Made by a program: the position numbers and the translations under genes. A DNA stretch of 64,000 bases from Thalassia testudinum. Its lineage: Eukaryota; Streptophyta; Magnoliopsida; Alismatales; Hydrocharitaceae. The notes under the pieces were generated by a model. That model had not been told where the DNA came from and made no database searches. It saw only the letters and a program-made list of their open reading frames with translations. This document shows positions 56,237-64,000 of this stretch, piece after piece. The number at the start of each line of letters is the position of its first letter. Within the stretch, counting starts at the first letter, position 1. The stretch is from the NCBI GenBank assembly GCA_037157565.1, contig JAZHRO010000073.1, forward strand, positions 13,770,501 to 13,834,500, written 5' to 3'.

Positions 56237-58840
56237 TGTTGACGTGCGAAACTCGATCGTGTTTTAACAGTTATTGCGTCGTAGTATAGGTGATCAAGCG
56301 TCGTCAACAAATAAAAGTTTTTATTACTCGAAAATTGGAGTATCCGAGGTCGAACACAGGGAGCAATCGGAATTTACTACTAATCTCAAATGTAATTGAA
56401 CACTCTAATTTACTCAAAAGTTTAATTCAGATGCATTTAAAAAGTAATCCAGGCAAAAGAGTAAAATTGGACGTCTGATCACAAGATCAAACGTCTTAAA
56501 AGTATTTTCCTCCTTTGATTATTCTTCTTCTTTCTCTACAGTCTCTCTTCTGCCTTCTTCTTCTTTTTTTTCCTTCGCCTCTTCCTGCCCTTTTCACTGG
56601 CTTCCTTCCTTCTTCATTTTTGCCTTCTGCTTCCTTCTCTTCTTCCCTTTGCTAGCAGCGGCTAAGTGTTTGCTTCACTCCTTCCTTCCCTGCACAACCG
56701 CAACAAAAGGTACAACAAAACCTAACCCCTCTACCCACACTCGTGCATCTCTCTCTCTCTGTAAAAAACCCTCAGCAAGCTCTCCCAGAGTCAGGTTAAC
56801 GGGTCGGATCGCGTGCCCGTGACCAGGCGCACCGGTGTGTGGGTGATGTGCGAGGTGTGCTCAGGGTCGGGTCAGATAGCGCTAGATCCGCATGGTGAAA
56901 TCGCGGATAAGGCACCGTGAAATAGGTGAGGGACCTCACCCCAAGTGCTTTCGGAGGCGAAGAGAAGATATGACAAAATCAATTTAAACCACGCCAGCGC
57001 CTTGTAGGTTACCGATGTGGGACTATTAGTCCCGGCCTTCTCTCGCGCACGCCCGTAGAACTCTCTCCTTCAATTGCCAAGGCTGCGGACTTCGTTGCGT
57101 TTCTCGCTGGACCAGATATCTTCGCAATGCCTCCCCGAGTGAGCTGCACCTGGAGCCTGGCCGTCCTAAAGCCTGGAGCGAGCTTGGAGCTTCTTCGAGT
57201 CGCCGTCAATGGCGGCAGGGGCTACGAATCTGTCAAACATGAAACGAGCCTCTCAGCTTAATCAGATCACCGGGGGACCTTCGCCTTGTCACGGCGAAGG
57301 TGAAGGGCAAGCGTGCGTGCGTGCCTAGGTCGACCTGTGACCGGAGAGGTGGGTGTGATCGGGGGTGCGTTGAGTGAGTGTAGAGCGGAAGTGGGTGGGT
57401 GGAGGATGTTCAGCGTCATAAGGCGGAGCCTCTGGGTTGGTTGGTGAGTTGTGTGGAGTGGCAGATCGACGGGGGAAACTCGTCGGAGGGTTGCCGGAGG
57501 GATGGAAGATGAAGGTGGACAGGTGTTGTCGAGGGGCAATCAATTGAAATAGAATGGGGAAAAGAAAGAGGGGAAGTTGTGGAGTAGTTCTAACCTCATT
57601 GTAGGGACGAAGGGGGCGGAGAGGCGGGCAGCCGTACCTGCTGTCGCCGGAGAAGAAGATGCCCAGTGGAGGGAGGACGGCGGCGATGATGGGTCTGAGG
57701 CAGCGTGCGCGGGTATTGCGCGACGCGGAGGAGAATCAGGAAGAAGTCTTTGCCACTGGTTTTGTGGCAGAGCGTAGAGGAAAGGAAAGAAAGCTCGCCG
57801 GAGCTCGCTGGGTACCCTGGCCGGGAAGGAAGAGACGAATCTGAGGTGAAACCTCGGCCAGGTCGAGCTGAAATTGAGCAGCCGGGTCTGGGGGTTCTTT
57901 TATAGGCACAGGCCATGTGTTCTGGAGCGTGGAGGGCAGCATTCGTCACCAACGGCTCACCGGAGAAGGAAAGTGGGTGGATACCCAAATCCCTCGTGCG
58001 TTCGCACGAGAGATTGGGATCAAATTAGGTTTCATGACTGGCTTCAGAGGGAAGGGAATTCCTCAGAGAATCTCCCTTCCATTTCTGGGAGGGGATCTCT
58101 AAGGAATCAGAGAGTATTCCCTCTCTAATCCTCACCGGAGCAGGATTCTGCCGCAATAATGGCGGAAGGACCTGATTACAAAGGTGGCGAGGAAGTTAGG
58201 GGGATCTCTGTGATGATTTTCAAAAGATAGGGACCAAATTGTGATTTGGGTGTACTGAATTGCAAAGTAGGTCAAGATGACCTCCCCTTAGGTCCAAATT
58301 TTGGTACAAACCTAATTTTGACCTAAGGAATCTAATAGTGAAGTTGGATTTTAGGTTTGACCACTTTTGACTGAACATTTTGCATAAAAACCTAAATTAG
58401 GTCAATTAATGATCTAGGACCCTAATCTTGGTCAAACTAGGTTGACAAGGCCAAATTGAGTGTTCTAAACCCTAGGGGATATTTTTCCATGATTTTTAGA
58501 GGGTTTACTTAATTTTTATCCTGACCGGAACCTTATTGATTTAAGCGGGTCTGTTTTAGGGTTACCAAATGTCATTTAATTCCTAGATTACACATGAACC
58601 CATTTCTGAATGATTCAACCCACTTTTTATTTCATTTAGACAATTTGACCTATGTTTTGTCTCTGAGAAATCCCATTTATGTACTGCAATGTTAAAATTG
58701 CAGTTTTAACCTTTATCTCATGTTTTCTTCCCAGAATACTTATTCCTTCATTTAGGCCTTCTACTAGGTTTTGTAGGAGCTTTTATTCTCTTTATTGGGT
58801 AAAAATGAGCTAGTTATGGCTCATGATGAGGCTCTCATCA
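56237..58840 (-). repeat. 3' LTR of element G
   Basis: 2604 bp. Plus-strand view starts TGTTGACG and ends CTCATCA. It is nearly identical to 63227-64000 where both are visible. One C-box pair (GGACGTCTGA 56469, AAACGTCTT about 56488) lies near its left end. Frames at 57267-57988 lie in GC-rich LTR sequence and are not supported as genes. Confidence 0.88.
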
Positions 58841-58877
58841 TACCCCCGTGCCTAGCTTTTGCTAGTCCCTTAGCAAA
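58841..58877 (-). promoter_or_regulatory. Hairpin plus polypurine tract before the 3' LTR of G
   Basis: The minus strand reads TTTGCTAAGGGACTAGCAAA (58877-58858), then AGCTAGGCACGGGGGTA up to the LTR. Confidence 0.75.
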
Positions 58878-60395
58878 ATTTCAAGGTTTTAACTTCCATT
58901 CTATACCCTGAGTGTCTGTCAACAATCATGATAAGTGCTTCTCCTTTTCTTTTGTGATTAGGTCGGAATGCCGACAATAGGCCTAGAGGTATTCAAGTAC
59001 CAACCAAACTCCAGACCTGACCTGCTTTAGCCTCATCCTCCGCAAAGGTTTCTAAGGCCCACAAAAACTAACCTAGGGTTTGTTGGATTCCGCGGTTAAA
59101 GCACCCATGCTTGAGACATTCTTAGCCTAAGTTCAGTTTGCAGTGCATTTTTGTAAGAGAGATAGAGGATTTATTTGTTTGGAGAACTTTTCTCTCTCTT
59201 TTCTTTTTATTTCTAGCTTCGGATTAGCTTCTCAACATGGTCTGTATTGGATTCCTCGTCCCCATCATCAATCCTCAAGGGTCCCTAGCTTTCGAGATTT
59301 AGAGATAATCCCGCCCATGGCGTTCTGTGGCCGAATTCAGACCCTGGCGATCGACATTTTGTGATAATGCCACCCATGGTATCTGAACCAGCAGAGTGCC
59401 CACATGCCCCCAGCAGGATATTTAAATATCCTAAGAGACAAGCACCGAGGAGACGATATGTTGTTACGCATCTTCGAGGGGAATTTCCCGCCTCTCCTCG
59501 CTGGGAACTCGTCCAAATCAACTTGTGTTGATTGGCCGCTCCTATCTAGGTGACTTTTTCAGAACATTAAACGCTTTTGCGTGGTTTGGATATTTATGCA
59601 CACTGAACCAGACTGTGTGTGAATTTGGGGTGCTTAGGTTACCGAATCCGGCAAATCGGAGGTCAGTTAACGAGGCCGAATACTTCCTAAGCCTTAGACC
59701 TAATACTTAAGCTTCACATTTTCCCCAACCTCTTGAGGATTATCCAAATTTTAGCAGATACGTGAATTTTTAAGCTAAAGAATCTAGCCCAAGAGGCCTA
59801 AGACCAGCGTTCCCTCTAATCTCTTGTTACATCTCCTTAGCACTTTTTTCTATTTCTTTTCTTGATCTGGTCTAGAACTTTAGTTAACCCCTTAATCTTT
59901 TACTAATAACTATTTCTTTTTATTTTCATTTTGTGCTCCTTTTTGTCATTTTACTCTTTTTCTCTCCTTATGAATATGTGGCTCACAAAATTTCCTCCCT
60001 CCCCCATTTTTTGTTCTTTTTCATAATTTTTCAATTTTTTTGTGTTTTTGACATATGTGAATTTTTTGTGAGAATCCTTCTGATTTTTTCTTGGTTCTGT
60101 ATGTATGCACTTTATCACCCCCCCATGCTTAAGTTTTGCAATGTCCTCGTTGTAAACAGAGGGTGTGAAATAGTGTTGAGGTCAGGGACTTAGAACAGGA
60201 TACATCGGGTGGGTGAATGGGTCGAAAATAACTGATGCGGATGATTTCAAGCTCTGGTACGTGTACCAGAGGTGGGATCAACTATCTAAGGTTGAACTCA
60301 AGGTGCAATGGATGTGGAGTACAGACGGATAATCAGACGGGTCTTTGTTTTTTGGATGACGGGTTGCCTCCTGTTAAGTGCTAAATTCAATGCCT
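58878..60395 (-). other. 3' noncoding region of element G
   Basis: It separates the ORF from the PPT. It contains CT-rich and T-rich stretches (59180-59220, 59840-60080) comparable to those in C and D, plus the internal purine tract. The short frames are not convincing. Confidence 0.6.
60116..60152 (-). promoter_or_regulatory. Internal hairpin plus purine tract, element G
   Basis: The minus strand reads CAACGAGGACATTG (60152-60139), then CATGGGGGGGTG (60127-60116), about 245 nt after the ORF stop, as in C. Confidence 0.55.
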
Positions 60396-61976
60396 TCAGC
60401 CAAGCGGAAAATGGGGTGGAGAGGGAGTGGTCAAATCAACGGAATTTTGTAAAACAAGCACCTTGATTAGGAGCCTGGTTGGTCCAACCAGGTGCTTGTT
60501 AAGATCAGTAGGCTGATGATGCAGCCCAAACCCAATGAGTATGGTGGGTTGATAGATGTAGATCAACAGATGCGGAACCCACCATAAGCAATGTGATTCA
60601 AATGGATATGGAAGTGAAAACTCGGGTTTAGGCTGATTCAATTCAGCCTGGTCAAAGTAGGGTTCCGAAAAATAATCAATGTAAGGTGTGGAAACCCTAT
60701 AGGGGTGATCACGGAATGATGGCTCTTGATTTTTGGTCTGATCAATAACCGATACCTGGTATAGATATGGACTTGGATCATCTGCAAACGGCTCAGTGAG
60801 AGGTGAATCGGAATAGAAATTGAGTCCGGTTGCTGGTCGAGGTAGAGAACGGGTTTTGATTAGTTCTGTACATGTGGAGTAGGTGGCATCAAAGAAAATT
60901 GGCTTATTATAATCAGGAAGCAGATTTTCTCCGATGTTATGGTCAGATTCGAAATCGTCGGAGAGTTTGCGAAAATCAAAATCGGAATGAGATTCAAGAT
61001 CATGAGTTCCACCACCATAGAATAAATCATATGTTGTAGATTCAGCAGCCTAACTGGGGTCTAGCCTAAATGTTAATTCTGAGCTTAAAAAGGTGTCCCT
61101 ATCTAGTAGAGGCTCAGGTTCTAAGCTAGTAGGGTAGACCCAATTGAAACCCCACTCGTCCAACTCCTCGGTTTCTGTATCGTAAATTGGCGTGACTTTC
61201 GAAAAATCGATTAGTTCCTTTGAGGATGTTGGCAAGGGATATTCATCAAATCGAGGCCCAAAATCATATTCTTCATTAAAAGATTGATCTTTTTCATATG
61301 GGGCCTTGAAATCTTCAAAATAGATTTCAGATCTAGGTTCTAGGCTTAGGATGTGGGTTGAATCACTAGAATCTAGGTCTGAATAACCTTCGAGGGTCAC
61401 CTTATCAGAATAAGGGACGGAATTTACACCCTCGAGAGGTTCAGTTCTACTCTCATACTTGCAGGAGTTTTGGATTTCTAGAATGGGCTCATCATGGTAT
61501 TTTCCTGCATTTAGAGCTTCCCAACCTTCTTCAATATTAGGCACATTGCACTCCATCTGGGTTGGGAATCCACAACCATTTTGTGCCTCAAACCCGAGAT
61601 CAGATTGATCCTCGATGTTGTCCCAAGATGGTTTATCCTCTGTTTATGCTATATACGGGTACTTCTGGTCAATAACTTGTTCTATTAATCTCATTATCTC
61701 TTCCCATTTTTCAAGACTATCTTGGTGTTGCTTCCAAAGTCGAGGATTTGTCATACATTGGAGGTATTCAAGATTGTGCAGTTTTTCTATCTCAATGTAT
61801 CCAGTAATGAGCAAGTCACGGGTTGATCCTTTTGTGGCTTCTGCTAATAGTACTTGGGCACAAGTTATGATAAAGGTTGTGGTTGTTGGGACATCAACCT
61901 GAATGTTTCCTACTGGTGTTGAGGTTTCTTCATTTTCATAGCATTTCATGGCATCCTCAATCATTTTATCTCTCAT
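60396..61976 (-). pseudogene. Accessory ORF of element G, about 526 codons with two in-frame stops
   Basis: One frame runs from ATG 61976 to the stop at 60396, broken only by TAA 61644-61646 and TAG 61050-61052. Upstream the frame stays open for about 11 codons to another TAG, so the true start may lie further 5'. The N-terminal third is helical-looking (Lys, Glu, Ile). The centre is acidic with many Asp, Glu, Ser and Tyr. The C-terminus is more hydrophobic. No zinc knuckle, protease, RT or integrase motif is seen. It sits where F has gag-protease. Composition and position resemble the ORFs of A, B and C, but I cannot prove homology by eye. Function unknown. Confidence 0.65.
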
Positions 61977-63205
61977 GGATCTCTGATATTCAGGTTTCTT
62001 GAATGGTGGTCCTAAGTGGTTTGGCTACATATTTGGATCAGGTGGTGGAATCCAAATGTAGAATCAGAGTTTGAATCAAGATGTAGAATCAAGTTATGAA
62101 GCTATCAGATCTGAATAACAAGTCCCACTGAAAATGTGTATGTGTGCTCTAAAGAGAAAAGATGAGGGACTGGAGATGTTTTTGACCCAATCAAGACACC
62201 CAAAGACGTTTGGATGACTATGGAGGTTCGGGGCGGATGGTACCCCTGGATCAGAAAGTCGTCCACCTGAGAATTACCTGGGAAGCCAGAGAGGGAGAGT
62301 CCAGCAAAGACCCCTACATGGTAGAGCATCCCCACGGGTTACAAGGTTTCCCCCACCCGACCTCTCTTCTCACTGAGATTCCAGGTAGACCAGAATGGGG
62401 ACCTTGACCTCTTAAGTCTACCACTTTTATTTCGAAGGTGCTTTAGGGTTCTCACTTGAACTTTAGATGTTTTGATATTGTAACCTAATTTAGAGGTTGG
62501 TTGACCCAAGGGGTCAACTTCACCTAACCTGTTCTATAGATGGCAGAATGATTCTAGGCTTGGAGCCTAGAGATCACCCTGATTTGACTCCCAGGTTATT
62601 AGGTCCTAAAATTTTAAGATTCAAGTGATTTTAGAACTCAATTTTTCTTAGGGTTTGTCTTGTTTAGATCTCTTCAATCAAGGTCTTGGGTGACACACTG
62701 ATGCGGGAAGGTTTATTTCCTTTTATGCAGGCATGTGTGACTAACACTCCAAGATCCTACTATAGAAACCCTAATTTGGTTCTATTTCCAATCCTCTTTT
62801 TCACAAAAATTCTCTTTGGACTTTGAAAGCAAGAAATGTGTTGTCCATAGAGATTAAGCGTGATTTCTATTAGGCACATGAATTTGTGGGATGGAATCTA
62901 AAAAAATCGCTCCAACTTCAAGAAGAATTAAAAAATTTTCGCAAAATTAGGAAATGTTTGCCTTAAAGATGGTGATTACTATATAAAGAAGGCAATTGAT
63001 TCCTAAATTGATTTTCTTCCTTTTGTCTTTTCAGGATTTAGGGAATGGTTTAAGGAAGAAAAGAAATTACCTGCCCTGGAGTGGTTGACTTGCGGGAGGG
63101 ATTTTCTCGTGAAATACCTACAAGATCAAAACAAAGCAAAGTAGGGCAAGTTAGTGTTCAATATGATAAAAAGAATGTTGAGACTAGTGATAAATTGCAC
63201 GTTGC
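61977..63205 (-). other. 5' leader of element G
   Basis: The reverse complement of 62180-62410 matches F 53450-53700 closely. The remainder up to the PBS is noncoding. The frame at 62105-62335 is the antisense-orientation counterpart of an F leader frame and is not considered a gene. Confidence 0.6.
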
Positions 63206-63223
63206 TCCCCGGCAACGGTGCCA
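63206..63223 (-). promoter_or_regulatory. Primer-binding site, element G
   Basis: The minus strand reads TGGCACCGTTGCCGGGGA, three bases from the LTR, a clean Athila/Tat-type PBS. Confidence 0.88.
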
Positions 63224-63226
63224 AAA

Positions 63227-64000
63227 TGTTGACGTGCGAAACTCGATCGTGTTTTAACAGTTATTGCGTCATAGTATAGGTGATCAAGCATCGTCAACAA
63301 ATAAAAGTTTTTATTACTCGAAAATCGGAGTATCCGAGGTCAAACACAGGGAGCAATTGGAATTTACTACTAATCTCAAATGTAATTGAACACTCTAATT
63401 TACTCAAAAGTTTAATTCAAATGTATTTAAAAAGTAATCCAGGAAAAAGAGTAAAATTGGGCGTCTGATCACAAGATCAGATGTCTTAAAAGTATTTTCC
63501 TCCTTTGATTATTCTTCTTCTTTCTCTGCAGTCTCTCTTCTGCCTTCTTCTTCTTTTTTTTCCTTCGCCTCTTCCTGCTCTTTTCACTGGCTTCCTTCCT
63601 TCTTCATTTTTTCCTTCTGCTTCCTTCTCATCTTCCCTTTGCTAGCAGCGGCTAAGTGTTTGCTTCACTCCTTCCTTCCCTACACAACCACAGCAAAAGG
63701 TACAACAAAACCTAACCCCTCTACCCACACCTGTGCATCTCTCTCTCTCTGTAAACCACCCACAGCAAGCTCTCCCAGAGTCAGGTTAACGGGTCGGATC
63801 GCGTGCCCGTGACCAGGCGCACCGGTGTGTAGGTAATGCGCGAGGTGTAATCAGGGTCGGGTCGGATCACACCAGATCCGCGTGGTGAAATCGCAGATGA
63901 GGCGCCATGAAATAGGTGAGGCACCTCACCCCAAGTGCTTTCGGAGGCGAAGAGAAGATATGAGAAAATCATTTTAACCATGCCAGCGCCTTGTAGGTTA
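63227..64000 (-). repeat. 5' LTR of element G, truncated by window end
   Basis: It starts TGTTGACG like 56237 and matches that LTR to the end of the window with few differences, indicating a young insertion. Confidence 0.9.

Larger units (their letters stand above)
50051..64000 (+). mobile_element. Element F: Athila/Tat-like element with gag-protease, interrupted by G, right part outside window
   Basis: 5' LTR 50051-52749, PBS 52753-52770, leader, degenerate gag (53934-55411) and protease (to 56236). Minus-strand element G begins at 56237. F's pol and 3' LTR must lie beyond the window. The left flank is ACCTC (50046-50050), and the right duplication cannot be checked. Its LTR is of the same family as G's, so F is a plausible autonomous relative of G. 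Confidence 0.8.
56237..64000 (-). mobile_element. Element G: non-autonomous relative of F inserted into F, right LTR partly outside window
   Basis: Minus strand: 5' LTR (63227 onward, runs off), PBS 63223-63206, leader, accessory ORF 61976-60396, internal purine tract, hairpin plus PPT 58877-58841, 3' LTR 58840-56237. LTR and leader match F, but the coding part is an unrelated acidic ORF. No gag or pol. The left target duplication would be CGAGA (56232-56236). Confidence 0.85.

Noticed and set aside
57267..57988. Overlapping ORFs in the G LTR
   Set aside because: They sit in the GC-rich middle of an LTR, in several frames and both strands, with no domain signal.

Overview
The window looks like gene-free, heterochromatic DNA from a flowering plant with a large, retrotransposon-rich genome. 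Almost every base can be placed in a nest of LTR retrotransposons: one Ty3/gypsy chromovirus, one Ty1/copia SIRE-like element and at least six Athila/Tat-like elements. I find no intact host gene, rRNA, tRNA gene, CRISPR array or bacterial operon. The plant assignment rests on the element lineages, the PBS types and the C-to-T decay of coding frames. I cannot name a species.

Layout, left to right. Element A (minus strand, 1-10733, runs off the left edge) keeps its 5' LTR (9066-10733), its PBS and a decayed accessory ORF. It carries an insertion (961-6287, target duplication CCTAC). A lies inside plus-strand element E, of which only the 3' end and 3' LTR (11173-12891) are visible. After 868 bp of unclassified DNA comes element D (minus, from 13760). 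The D LTR is split into three pieces by element C (14432-23176, minus, complete) and element B (23871-47527, plus, complete). B is itself split by a SIRE-like copia element (29552-35056, minus, TSD TCTAT) in its internal region and by a Tekay-type chromovirus (35628-45977, plus, TSD CGATG) in its 3' LTR. D's internal region resumes at 47750. A 1.6 kb unclassified CA/TA-rich stretch follows. Element F (plus, from 50051) has a 5' LTR, PBS and degenerate gag-protease, and is cut at 56237 by minus-strand element G of the same LTR family. G's second LTR runs off the right edge.

How the parts work together. Only the chromovirus carries a near-complete gag-protease-RT-RNaseH-integrase-chromodomain polyprotein, broken by five in-frame stops and a changed protease motif. 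F carries gag-protease. A, B, C and G show no gag or pol in the parts visible here. They have LTRs, PBS, PPT and one long acidic ORF of unknown function, so they look like non-autonomous elements that would need proteins from F-like relatives. The SIRE-like element encodes only gag.

Most interesting signals: (1) dense arrays of a palindromic C-box motif (CAGACGTCTG and near matches) in LTRs of unrelated copia and gypsy elements, with isolated copies in an Athila-type LTR; (2) the accessory-ORF family of the non-autonomous elements; (3) a hairpin plus purine tract present twice per element, once before the 3' LTR and once internally; (4) a mosaic LTR pair in element C, near-identical over about 700 bp and then abruptly diverged; (5) two independent insertions at directly adjacent positions of homologous LTR sequence.
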